Shown piece by piece: positions 29,901 to 37,659 of a stretch of DNA of 64,000 nucleotides. Origin of the DNA: Chitinophagaceae bacterium (GTDB lineage Bacteria > Bacteroidota > Bacteroidia > Chitinophagales > Chitinophagaceae); contig JAGFIS010000011.1 of NCBI GenBank assembly GCA_024103425.1, positions 82,563 to 146,562 on the forward strand, written 5' to 3'. The notes beneath the pieces are model-generated. The model did not search any database, was not told the origin of the DNA, and saw only the letters and a list, made by a program, of their open reading frames with translations. Positions within the stretch are counted from its first letter, which is position 1. Each line of letters opens with the position of its first letter. A program made the position numbers and the translations under genes.

Positions 29901-30114
29901 CAATGTTAACCTTTCTTACAGGCTGCCGCGTAAGTTTATTCAGGATAAAGGCATTTCAGATGCAGTAGTTTACTTTGCAGCTGATAACATGTTCATGAAG
30001 AGTGCCAGAAAAGGCCTCTATCCGAGAAGAAACTTCAGCTCCGGATATCTTGCAAATACAGATGTTTACGCACCTTCAATGGTCGTATCATTTGGTTTAT
30101 CAGTAACCCTTTAA
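26950..30114 (+). CDS. SusC-family TonB-dependent outer-membrane transporter
   Basis: 1054 residues from the ATG at 26950 (the GTG one codon earlier is less likely). Signal peptide, CarboxypepD_reg-like N-terminal domain (LNIKGKVVSSEDNRPLASASVSVKG, about 23-100), TonB-dependent plug (VMVVAFGTAKKETYTGSAAVI; RIRGLGSFNAGNDPLIVLDGMP; DASSAALYGARAANGVLLI) and a 22-strand barrel to the C-terminal aromatic-poor strand. It imports oligomers captured with its SusD partner, powered by TonB-ExbBD. The substrate is unknown because no glycoside hydrolase lies alongside. The susD gene follows after 10 bases. Confidence 0.96.
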   Translation: MLKSILTAFMTLFIGSALFAQLNIKGKVVSSEDNRPLASASVSVKGTPQTVTTDAEGNYSLSNVPGNATLIFTSVGFHDFEVAVNNRSQIDVKLTLEAKTLDEVMVVAFGTAKKETYTGSAAVIGEDNFNLRPLTEVGQALTGTTPGLQVGTSNGMPGSEPTIRIRGLGSFNAGNDPLIVLDGMPYDNSLTSINPNDIESITVLKDASSAALYGARAANGVLLINTKKGKAGASKVTAKYNIGFVSRQNSDFERLGERDYMELYWETQRNAFLFGGMSEAQANATAGTALMSGMGYNPYLMDPTQLFDNNGKLNPSAVNHWADDVDWYGAMTRTGKRQDADISISGGNDKSDYYTSIGYLNQEGYVVGSKYQRITGKVNASTKVKKWLKTGVNFNMAHANADGQQNESSGNNSNPFRTMRYMGPIFPIHLHNPITGEYILDENGNKIPDFGSGWTAPDGSFDISGRDAFPATNHPYESKHVYNGFIRQTINLKAYSDINFRPELKLTINGGLGSNMYRSWNGGYVYEQKGNAGSSSKNTSNTTTWTFQQLLNYNKKFGLHNIDVLAGHESYQYEYHYMSTSMKTQSVQGDNFEYANFTEINALPNSYTNNYRVEGYLSRVSYDYDRKYYASASFRKDGSSRFYKDVRWGNFWSVGAGWSIDKENFMNNVHFVNSLRLRTSYGEVGNDDLPGYYPWRATYTPADNGEPGYVQSSLGNRQLTWETSKNFDVATEFSLFANRLTGTIEYFHRVSSNLLFSVPQPISSGIGTVDVNAGSMYNKGVEIALDGEAYRNKDFRVRLNVNATFLKNKITDLPLDPYVSSVYKIEPGHSRYEFYVRQWAGVNPDNGYNLYVADKENFTFNPGELINVKGVDYTENINKSAYDYSGSAMPVVNGGFGANVGWKDFNLKFNFYYQLGGKFYDAGYSSLMTGSLLYFSQHKDLLKRWRKPGDQTNIARVTSGADRTNIEAASSSRWLVTSNMIELTNVNLSYRLPRKFIQDKGISDAVVYFAADNMFMKSARKGLYPRRNFSSGYLANTDVYAPSMVVSFGLSVTL

Positions 30115-30124
30115 TTTGATCAAG

Positions 30125-31738
30125 ATGAAAAAGTATATATTAATAATACCGGCTTTATTCCTTTTAATCCTCAGCGGATGTCAAAAGGATTTCCTGGAGA
30201 CAGAATCAACAAGTAATGTTGACCTGTCTGCCATGTTTAAAGATACAAAGTCTGCCATGATGGCGATTAATGGTATCCATCGTATCATGTACGATAAAGG
30301 AAACTTTGCTCCTAAGATGGGATACCAGTATTATAAGCTCTATATGGATTTCCTTGGAGAAGACCTTGTGTACACTAAATCAAATGCCCAGTTTGGAAAC
30401 GAAACCAACTGGACACGTCACAGAGAACCTGCGAATCAGTATCCAAGGCATATTTATGAATTCCTCTACAAGATCATAGCCAATGCCAATATGGTGATTG
30501 AGAATATTGATGATGCAGAAGGAACCCAGGAAGAGCGCGACTACATTAAAGGCCAGGCTTTGTTTTACAGAGGTTTTGCACATTTTAGCGCGGTACAGCT
30601 TTACGGTGAGAGGTACGACCGGGCGGGAAACAACAATCAGGATGGTATCGTTCTGAGGTTGTCATCCTCAACTGAGCCTCAGGCAAGATCCAGTGTAGAA
30701 GAATGCTACAAATCCATCAACGATGATATTGATGATGCAATAGGCCTGTTGGCCAATGTACACATTGTACGTACTACGAAAATGCATATCAATGTGCATG
30801 TGGCAAGAGCAATCAAGGCGCGCATTCTGCTAACTCAGGGTAAGTGGCTTGAAGCAGCTGATATGGCTAAACAGGTAGTAGATTTCTCCGGCGCTCAAAT
30901 GGATAACAGTTGCTATGATTATAAGCAAGGCCGTATGGCTGATGCTTCTAACAAAGAATGGATTTGGGCAAAAATCGCACAACCTGCATTGGAGACAGCA
31001 ACCCTGTTTAATTTTTACAGTTACATCTCTAATACCAACATTTCATACAACAGGAATACACCCCGAGCCATTTATAATCTTCTGTATGAAAAAATATCAC
31101 CGACTGATATCAGGAAACAATTGTGGGTAGAGAACGTAGTGGGCTATCCCGGTCTGGTATTTCCGCCCGGAGGTAACCGCTATAAGTGGATGAGTCAGAA
31201 GTTTATTGTAGACTTCCCTGATAATTCATCATCTAACTATAACGGGTCTATCATTACTGCAGATATGTCGCTGGTGAGGTTGCCTGAGATGTACCTTGTA
31301 ATGGCCGAAGGATATGCCAGAGGCGGTGATGAGGTGAAAGCAAGAGAAGCGCTTTATGTAGTTGCTCACGATCGTGACCCGATGTACACTTTAAGTACTA
31401 ATTCCGGAGACGATCTTAAAGATGAAATTATGTTCCAGCGCAGAGTGGAGTTGTGGGGAGAAGGTTTCAGATTTACTGATCTGAAGAGACTAAACTTGCC
31501 GCTTGACAGAGGCCCGAAGCCTAGACTGGGATATAACCAGGGTGGAGCTATCAATGGATGGAAATCGAATTCAAACCCGAGCAATCTCGACCCGCTTGCT
31601 TCTAACTTTAACATGTACGAAGATCAGCCGATTGGCGAGAATAGCAGATTCATTCCTGCAGGAGATAAAAGATGGCAGTGGGTAATACCTGAACTGGAAC
31701 TGCAGTACAATCCGCTTTGTACTCAGAATCCGATGTAA
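30125..31738 (+). CDS. SusD-family outer-membrane lipoprotein
   Basis: 537 residues from the ATG at 30125 (an in-frame TTG three codons earlier is less likely). Lipobox LILSGC, then a RagB/SusD helical fold with TPR-like repeats: MAINGIHRIMYD, EARALFYRGFAHF-type segment (KGQALFYRGFAHFSAVQLYG) and LPEMYLVMAEGYAR near the C-terminus, ending with the typical ELELQYNPLCTQNP. It is the surface substrate-binding lid for the SusC transporter upstream. A strong terminator follows. Confidence 0.95.
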   Translation: MKKYILIIPALFLLILSGCQKDFLETESTSNVDLSAMFKDTKSAMMAINGIHRIMYDKGNFAPKMGYQYYKLYMDFLGEDLVYTKSNAQFGNETNWTRHREPANQYPRHIYEFLYKIIANANMVIENIDDAEGTQEERDYIKGQALFYRGFAHFSAVQLYGERYDRAGNNNQDGIVLRLSSSTEPQARSSVEECYKSINDDIDDAIGLLANVHIVRTTKMHINVHVARAIKARILLTQGKWLEAADMAKQVVDFSGAQMDNSCYDYKQGRMADASNKEWIWAKIAQPALETATLFNFYSYISNTNISYNRNTPRAIYNLLYEKISPTDIRKQLWVENVVGYPGLVFPPGGNRYKWMSQKFIVDFPDNSSSNYNGSIITADMSLVRLPEMYLVMAEGYARGGDEVKAREALYVVAHDRDPMYTLSTNSGDDLKDEIMFQRRVELWGEGFRFTDLKRLNLPLDRGPKPRLGYNQGGAINGWKSNSNPSNLDPLASNFNMYEDQPIGENSRFIPAGDKRWQWVIPELELQYNPLCTQNPM

Positions 31739-31760
31739 TTGCAGTGGTTAGAAAAGGTAT

Positions 31761-31800
31761 AATCCGCTATGTGTTTTTGCATAGCGGATTTTTTTATTTT
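31761..31800 (+). terminator. Strong terminator of the SusC/SusD operon
   Basis: AATCCGCTATG (31761-31771) pairs perfectly over 11 bp with CATAGCGGATT (31780-31790), loop of 8, followed by a T-rich run. Confidence 0.95.
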
Positions 31801-31857
31801 ATGCGAAGAAATTAAAATTCGGCTTACTTTGCTCTGCCGATTAAAAAACAGTATTGA

Positions 31858-32181
31858 ATGCAATCCTATTTGAGTCCGGGAATAGTCATTTTTCTGATAC
31901 CGGTTACGGCTGCATTTTTGTTGATCTGGCTGCTCACGAAAAAGAAATCGTTTCTGAAAATGGCTATCGGTTTATGGGTTGTAGTTCTGTTAGTATCTAT
32001 GTTGTACAACCTATACCATAATTTGAAAGAAAGAGAGAAGCAACGTAAGCAGATGCACCAAAACACCACTGAAACAACCTACATCAGGACACATCAGAAG
32101 ATTGAAGTAACCTCATATTACTTCGGAGCCAATAGTTATTTAAGGCTTTCTAACTGCTCAATGAATTTCTTAGAGTCGTAA
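31858..32181 (+). CDS. Small membrane protein with two helices
   Basis: 107 residues with hydrophobic segments at about 8-25 and 37-55, then a charged tail (NLKEREKQRKQMHQ). Family not recognised. Its last 15 codons overlap the 3' end of the TlpA-like gene on the other strand (46 bases), an arrangement that would make the two messages antisense. The 5' part is credible; the C-terminal extension is less certain. Confidence 0.5.
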   Translation: MQSYLSPGIVIFLIPVTAAFLLIWLLTKKKSFLKMAIGLWVVVLLVSMLYNLYHNLKEREKQRKQMHQNTTETTYIRTHQKIEVTSYYFGANSYLRLSNCSMNFLES

Positions 32182-32714
32182 TTCGCCATTCCTGTGTGGC
32201 GCATAACGATGCTGCCTCTTTTGTCTAACACAATAGTGGTTGGCAGTGTTCCCGAGAACATGTCATTAGGGATCATACCTTTTGCTCTGAAGAAGGGTAG
32301 GTCGGGGAAGTTTTCTCTCAGATATTTTGTTCCGGCTTCAGGCTCTTCGTCTAGGTTAATCATCAGGAAGACGATATCGGTATCTCCTCTCATTTTCTTG
32401 ATAAGATTGTCTATCGCAGGCATTTCTGCCCGGCAAGGAGGACACCATGATGCCCAGAAATTGATGAAAACTATCTTGTCTCTGAGCTCGTGCGTGCTTG
32501 CCGTAAAGCCGCTCAAATCCTCAAAAGTCAGCGGCATGACAATAGAAGAATCTGCAACTGCTTCCTTCTTGATTGTAGCATTGAGTAAACCTGTCGACAG
32601 AACTTGCCTTAATAACCAACTGCGGGCGGGGGTACTGACTAACAGTACAAATAGGGTCCCGAAGAAGATGAAGTTGATTATACGGGACTTCAATTTCTTT
32701 TTATCCATTGCCAT
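32136..32714 (-). CDS. TlpA-like membrane-anchored thioredoxin
   Basis: 192 residues. One N-terminal transmembrane anchor (about 12-28), then a thioredoxin fold with the redox motif FWASWCPPCRAEM (Cys91 and Cys94) and the cis-Pro in GTLPTTIVLDKRG. It acts in the periplasm as a disulfide reductase, for example in cytochrome c maturation. The start could be the Met two codons later. It is downstream of the LTA-synthase-like pair on the same strand (57 bases). Confidence 0.92.
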   Translation of the reverse strand: MAMDKKKLKSRIINFIFFGTLFVLLVSTPARSWLLRQVLSTGLLNATIKKEAVADSSIVMPLTFEDLSGFTASTHELRDKIVFINFWASWCPPCRAEMPAIDNLIKKMRGDTDIVFLMINLDEEPEAGTKYLRENFPDLPFFRAKGMIPNDMFSGTLPTTIVLDKRGSIVMRHTGMANYDSKKFIEQLESLK

Positions 32715-32771
32715 AATGCGAAGTACGCAATTTTTACCGGCTCATGATAAGTTTGGCCTAAAGTTCAACGA

Positions 32772-34790
32772 TTATTTATAATTTTTCTTTACCGCACTTT
32801 TCCGGTTATTCAAAAGCATGTATTTAGCCGTTTCGTAGAGCGCCAGGGTATAATGATCGAGCTGCTGCCTGACGGAATCCTTTTCTTTAGCTGATGTATT
32901 AAAGCCGATGTTGTTAAGAGGGAAGAGGTCTTTCTTTTCAATCTGTAGGTTGCGTGTATAGAAAAAGTGGTTATCGGCAACACCGATTTTTCCTTCATCG
33001 TGGTGAATGATGAAGGCAAGGTCAGTTTTATTAACAGGATTGAGTACATCCCTGCCCAATGTTGTGTTGGTGTACGGCATGTTGAGTAATCCGGCAATTG
33101 TTGGCAAAACATCTATCTGAGAAACTGTCTTTGTATAAAGCCCCGGGGTAAGTAATTCGGGAGCATAGAACAGGAGCGGAATGTGTTCATCCGCGAGCAT
33201 ACCCAAGTTAGCCAGTGATCCGCTGTAAACTGAAGTGGTATTTCCTGCCACACCATGATCTCCTATAAAGACAAAAATGGTGTTGTCAAACCAGTCTTGT
33301 TTTTCAGAATACTCCATGAACTTCCTGATGGAGTAATCGCTGTACTCAAAAGATTGAAATTCTTTCAGTGATTCAAAACCGTATTTGCGAAGGGTATCTT
33401 CAGGGAGTATTTTTCTTTTAAAATCGGTATCTTCTTCGGGTATGGTGTAGGGGCGGTGGTTACCTGCAGTTTGTATGATAGCAAAGAAAGGTTTTTTCTG
33501 TTCAGAAAGTATATCTGCCGACTCCAGAAAGAGGTTTTTGTCACTAATGCCCCAAACGTTCAAAGAAGGTGTCTTGTATGATCCTTCCTGATATATCTTT
33601 ACACCATTAATATTTTTTATGAGCCCTTCAAAGTTGTTGAAGTCACTTGATCCCCCTATAAAGTACAACTTTTCATATCCTTCAAAATCGTTAATGATAG
33701 TGTGTTGATCTATTGCCTGCGGATTGCGTGTGGAAAATTTGGATAGCTGAACATCAGGGATACCCGTTAATATAGCGAACACACCTCGGGCAGTTCCAAA
33801 GGTGGGAGAGAAGCACCTGTTGAAAAAGATGCCTTTGTTGCTCAGTTCTTTGAAGTAAGGGGTTGTATTCAGCGGATTGCCGGATAACGAACTCTTGTAC
33901 ATGCTGAAGCTTTCGCAAATTACCAGTACCACGTTAGGACGACTTTCAATGGCTTTGCTATTGGGAATAACTAATCTTTGGTATGAGAAATCAGACTTAT
34001 TTTCTTTGGGAAGATGGAGGAATTCGCTCACAAATGGATAGTAGTCGAAAGCTTTTTCGTTGTTAAAATCGGGCTTGCGGAATTGCAGCGTACTGAAAAA
34101 GTTTTGCAACGGATTTAAGGCAAGATAGGCAGTGAAATTATTATTTAATTGAAAAGCATCTTTCCATTTAAGCGGCTTGAATGAAAAGAGGCCGAAGATG
34201 TTCCAGATGAGTATAAAAATTGTAAGGCCGAGCCAGGTATTTCTTTTGGTGGGGTTGTCGGTCAGACTTTTCCTCAATGTCACTACATGGGTTCTTCCAA
34301 AAAGTTTTGTGAGCAGATAAACTGTCAGGAAGAGAGCCAGCAGGATCCACACCATCGGATAGCTCTGCCAGAGCATCTTCATAGAGATAACGGGGTCTTC
34401 GGCAAAGTTCAGTGCACTGGCATTGAGCCTTGTATGGTTATAACTGAAATTACCGAAGTCTGCCCCGAAAAAGAACAATACAAATAAGGCACAGAAAGCC
34501 AGATAATATGACCATGCCTTTTTATTGCGGATAGATGCGAAAGGAGAAAGGCGTGGAATCATGCTCAAAATAGCGATTGGTAAAAGTATGATTGACACCC
34601 ACCGCAAATCGTAGATAAAGCCGAGTGAGAAAGATGGGATAATCTCTGACACCTTGGTGTCGGGAGGCATAAATAGTATGAGTGTAGCAATTCTGAGAAC
34701 GGTAAAGATGGACATGAAAATCAACCAGAGGTTGAATATCCACATCACAGTGAGTGGAGCGTTGTTAGAAATCTTTATCGTAGCCTTCAT
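32772..34790 (-). CDS. LTA-synthase-family sulfatase-fold membrane protein (copy 2)
   Basis: 672 residues: five or so N-terminal transmembrane helices, then an extracytoplasmic alkaline-phosphatase/sulfatase domain (VVLVICESFSMYKS, nucleophile Thr in FGTARGVFAILTG, NHRPYTIPEED, and the metal pair FIGDHGV). The family transfers phosphoglycerol or phosphoethanolamine groups, or hydrolyses phosphodiesters, on envelope glycans and lipids. It is clearly a paralogue of the 721-residue protein encoded 9 bases upstream. The acceptor is unknown in this Gram-negative lineage. Confidence 0.88.
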   Translation of the reverse strand: MKATIKISNNAPLTVMWIFNLWLIFMSIFTVLRIATLILFMPPDTKVSEIIPSFSLGFIYDLRWVSIILLPIAILSMIPRLSPFASIRNKKAWSYYLAFCALFVLFFFGADFGNFSYNHTRLNASALNFAEDPVISMKMLWQSYPMVWILLALFLTVYLLTKLFGRTHVVTLRKSLTDNPTKRNTWLGLTIFILIWNIFGLFSFKPLKWKDAFQLNNNFTAYLALNPLQNFFSTLQFRKPDFNNEKAFDYYPFVSEFLHLPKENKSDFSYQRLVIPNSKAIESRPNVVLVICESFSMYKSSLSGNPLNTTPYFKELSNKGIFFNRCFSPTFGTARGVFAILTGIPDVQLSKFSTRNPQAIDQHTIINDFEGYEKLYFIGGSSDFNNFEGLIKNINGVKIYQEGSYKTPSLNVWGISDKNLFLESADILSEQKKPFFAIIQTAGNHRPYTIPEEDTDFKRKILPEDTLRKYGFESLKEFQSFEYSDYSIRKFMEYSEKQDWFDNTIFVFIGDHGVAGNTTSVYSGSLANLGMLADEHIPLLFYAPELLTPGLYTKTVSQIDVLPTIAGLLNMPYTNTTLGRDVLNPVNKTDLAFIIHHDEGKIGVADNHFFYTRNLQIEKKDLFPLNNIGFNTSAKEKDSVRQQLDHYTLALYETAKYMLLNNRKSAVKKNYK

Positions 34791-34799
34791 GCTTCAGTA

Positions 34800-36965
34800 T
34801 CAGGGAGCCTTACTCTCTATCTTTTTATTATTGTGCAATAAATACTTTGCTGTCTGGTACCAGGCATCAGACAGCTTAAAGAATTTCTCCTTTTCTTCCG
34901 GAGTTTTCTCTTGGTTGCCAGAAATATTATAGAGCATCTGTTGATTGCTCAGAAGGTTATTAGTAAACACAAGGTTTTTTGTTACAAATCCTATTTGTTT
35001 GATGGTAGGGTCAAACAGAAAGGTGCCCGCGCTCAGAGGGGATAAAGAATCAGATGGAGTGAGCAGATCCAGCCCCATGGTACTATTGGTATAGGATACC
35101 CCTGCCAGTCCGGCGGCCGTTGGTAACACATCCAGTTGAGAACAGATGGTACTGTTTCTTTCGGGAGTGATGATACCGGGAGCATAAAACAGTAACGGTA
35201 CGTGGTGACTGGTTAATGCTGCTGACGTCCATACTTCGGGAAGCACAGAGGTCGCATTGCCTTTTATACCATGATCGCCGACAAAAACAAAGATGGTGTT
35301 TTTATAATATTCTTCCTTTTTCGCTGCCTCCATGAATTTTTCAAAACCAAAATCAGAATAGCGGAATGCATTAAGTTCGTCGTTGTCAGAAAAACCATAT
35401 TTCAGTAGCGTGTCTTTTGGGTAAGATACGAGGTCGAAAATATCTTTATCCTCGGTCGCGATACTGTAGGGTCTGTGATTACCTGCCGTCTGTACAATCG
35501 CAATGAACGGTTGGGTTTGTCTTGCGAATGTATCGTTAGCAGCGAGTAGCAACCGTTTGTCGCTGATACCCCAGACATCGGTTTTCTTCACATTGAAATC
35601 TTCTTCTTCTAACAGGTTCAAACCGTCAAGATTATTAGTGAGTAGTCCGCGGATATTAGCCCAACTCGAACTGCCGCCGATGAAATAATATTTGGAGTAT
35701 CCGCTGAAATCGTTGATAATAGAATTCTGATCCACATAGGACGGATTCCTGCTGCTCGTATTCGGATACTCAACATCCGGAATTCCGGTAATCACCGCCC
35801 AGATACCTCTTGCTGTTCCGTAAGAGGGCGTGAAGCATCTGTCGAAAAATAACCCTTCCTCGCAGAGTTGATTGAAATAAGGAGTAGTGTTGAAGTGGTT
35901 GCCGAACATCGAACTCTTGTAAGCGGAAAAGCTCTCACAGATAACGATTACTACATTGCGCTTGATGCTATCGCGGGCAGGAATCTCTCGCTTGAAATTG
36001 AGTTGTTTATCATCCTGATGAGCTACTCCAAGATATTGAGCCATCATAGGGTAGTATTGTCTAACCTTCTTAATATCATAACCCGAACTTCGGTATTCCA
36101 GTGTGCTGAAAAAGCTTTGTAATGGATTCAGTGCAAGGTTTGCCTTAAAGTCGTTTTTCAGAGCAAAAGCATCACTCCACCTGAGTGGATATTGACCTAT
36201 TCGTCCGAAAATGCCAAGTGCCACTAACAGTGTAAAAACTATCCCATAAATTAGTTTTAAAGATTTTGTGGATTTTTCATTCGACTTATCTATGATCTTA
36301 TAGCTCCTGCTGATAATCAGGACTAGTGCCAGTGTGCATAGTGCTATAAATACAATGAGTTCTACAACAGGGTAGGTTTCCCAGATCATTCCCATGCTGA
36401 TTTTAGCATCGCCGGTGTAATTGATGATGCTGGCACTTAGTCTCTGGCCCAGATAGTCGTAGTGTTCGAAGTCGAATGCATACATCAATACCAGAGCGAA
36501 CGAAACTGTATGAAACCAGGCTTTGAAGATTTTTCTGGAAACGGTATTTTCAAAAGGATTGCAATTCTTTGTTATAAAAAGCCATACGAGTATGAGAACA
36601 AATACTACACCTAAGGCAATCATTGTAGGCAATCCGGCGTGCCCTTTTTTTACAAAAAGTAACAGAGCTGCCATTATGAGAATGGTAAGTACCACACGGA
36701 CGATGCTGCCACCGGTTAGTTTTTGGGAGTTGTTGTATCTCAGAAACAGACTTCCCGTGAGAAAGGGGAACAATATAACTCCACAGACAAATCGCAGATC
36801 ATAACTCACCCCAAGTTTAAAAGCACCAAAATTGTCGGAGAGTATAGCCGACGGAGCTTTAAATCTGAAAAAAAAGACCCATCTCATCAGGGTCATAAAG
36901 ACGAAAAGTGTCAGGGCGGATATCAGCATCCACCTCAGGAGTTTGGAAAAGGATAATTTCTTCAT
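34800..36965 (-). CDS. LTA-synthase-family sulfatase-fold membrane protein (copy 1)
   Basis: 721 residues with the same plan as the next gene: N-terminal transmembrane bundle, then VVIVICESFSAYKSSMFGN, the Thr nucleophile in YGTARGIWAVITGIPD, NHRPYSIATEDKD and the metal site FVGDHGIKGN. The membrane region is longer, with extra helices (about 100-130) compared with copy 2. It leads a tandem pair and is divergent from a PAP2 phosphatase, sharing a 76-base promoter region with facing -7 elements. Confidence 0.88.
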   Translation of the reverse strand: MKKLSFSKLLRWMLISALTLFVFMTLMRWVFFFRFKAPSAILSDNFGAFKLGVSYDLRFVCGVILFPFLTGSLFLRYNNSQKLTGGSIVRVVLTILIMAALLLFVKKGHAGLPTMIALGVVFVLILVWLFITKNCNPFENTVSRKIFKAWFHTVSFALVLMYAFDFEHYDYLGQRLSASIINYTGDAKISMGMIWETYPVVELIVFIALCTLALVLIISRSYKIIDKSNEKSTKSLKLIYGIVFTLLVALGIFGRIGQYPLRWSDAFALKNDFKANLALNPLQSFFSTLEYRSSGYDIKKVRQYYPMMAQYLGVAHQDDKQLNFKREIPARDSIKRNVVIVICESFSAYKSSMFGNHFNTTPYFNQLCEEGLFFDRCFTPSYGTARGIWAVITGIPDVEYPNTSSRNPSYVDQNSIINDFSGYSKYYFIGGSSSWANIRGLLTNNLDGLNLLEEEDFNVKKTDVWGISDKRLLLAANDTFARQTQPFIAIVQTAGNHRPYSIATEDKDIFDLVSYPKDTLLKYGFSDNDELNAFRYSDFGFEKFMEAAKKEEYYKNTIFVFVGDHGIKGNATSVLPEVWTSAALTSHHVPLLFYAPGIITPERNSTICSQLDVLPTAAGLAGVSYTNSTMGLDLLTPSDSLSPLSAGTFLFDPTIKQIGFVTKNLVFTNNLLSNQQMLYNISGNQEKTPEEKEKFFKLSDAWYQTAKYLLHNNKKIESKAP

Positions 36966-36990
36966 TTACAGGGTCTCATCGAATAAGTGT

Positions 36991-36998
36991 CAAAATTA
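36991..36998 (-). promoter_or_regulatory. -7 element for the LTA-synthase-like pair
   Basis: CAAAATTA on the plus strand, which is TAATTTTG on the minus strand, ending 25 bases before the start codon at 36965. It faces away from the TAATTTTG at 37029-37036. Confidence 0.6.
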
Positions 36999-37028
36999 AT
37001 TAAATTAGTTACGTTGCATTCGAATTGA

Positions 37029-37036
37029 TAATTTTG
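37029..37036 (+). promoter_or_regulatory. -7 element abutting the PAP2 start codon
   Basis: TAATTTTG ends only 5 bases before the ATG at 37042, so the predicted transcript has almost no leader. Together with the minus-strand element at 36991-36998 it makes a compact divergent promoter. Confidence 0.55.
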
Positions 37037-37041
37037 GATAA

Positions 37042-37650
37042 ATGTATCTACTTCAGGCAGGTCCGCCCGGTTTTTTACCGGCCCCCGTTTTACGGTTCGA
37101 TTTTTATCTCTTTCATAAAATAAATAAAGAATGGAGTAATTCCTTCTTTGATGCCGTTTTGCCCTTTTTGAGAGAGCCTACATTCTGGGTTCCGTTTTAT
37201 TTATTTTTAGCAGTATTTGTGGTTCTCAACTTTAAAGTAAAGGGTCTTTGGTGGATTTTGGGATTTCTGTTGCTTGCATCAGTTTCGGATTTTACGAGTA
37301 GTTCGATTATAAAGGAGACATTTTTCAGGTTGAGGCCTTGCAGGGATCCGGCAGTGATGTGGGATATCAGGTTCATAGTTAAATATTGCCCTATCAGCTC
37401 CAGTTTTGTTTCTTCGCACGCAGTCAATCATTTTGCGATTTCTACGTTTATATTTGCAACATTCAGGAAGCCCCTCGGAAACTGGTGGGCTCTTATACTT
37501 TTATGGGCGGCGATGATCTGCTATGCTCAGGTATATGTAGGAGTACACTATCCTGTGGATGTACTTGCCGGCAGTATCTATGGAATTTTTCTCGGTGGTA
37601 TTGCAGCAAAAATTTTTAATCGTTTGGTTAAACTGGACGTGAAAAATTAA
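37042..37650 (+). CDS. PAP2-family membrane phosphatase
   Basis: 202 residues, multi-helix. The acid-phosphatase signature is split as usual: KETFFRLRPCRDP (motif 1), SSFVSSHAVNHFAI (motif 2, S-x-S-H) and AQVYVGVHYPVDVLAG (motif 3, catalytic His in VHYPxD). It removes phosphate from lipid phosphates such as undecaprenyl pyrophosphate or phosphatidic acid on the outer leaflet side. The start at 37042 is the only ATG before the conserved FDFYLFHKIN. It is 9 bases upstream of the CNNM gene, so probably co-transcribed. Confidence 0.9.
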   Translation: MYLLQAGPPGFLPAPVLRFDFYLFHKINKEWSNSFFDAVLPFLREPTFWVPFYLFLAVFVVLNFKVKGLWWILGFLLLASVSDFTSSSIIKETFFRLRPCRDPAVMWDIRFIVKYCPISSSFVSSHAVNHFAISTFIFATFRKPLGNWWALILLWAAMICYAQVYVGVHYPVDVLAGSIYGIFLGGIAAKIFNRLVKLDVKN

Positions 37651-37659
37651 ATATGACAT

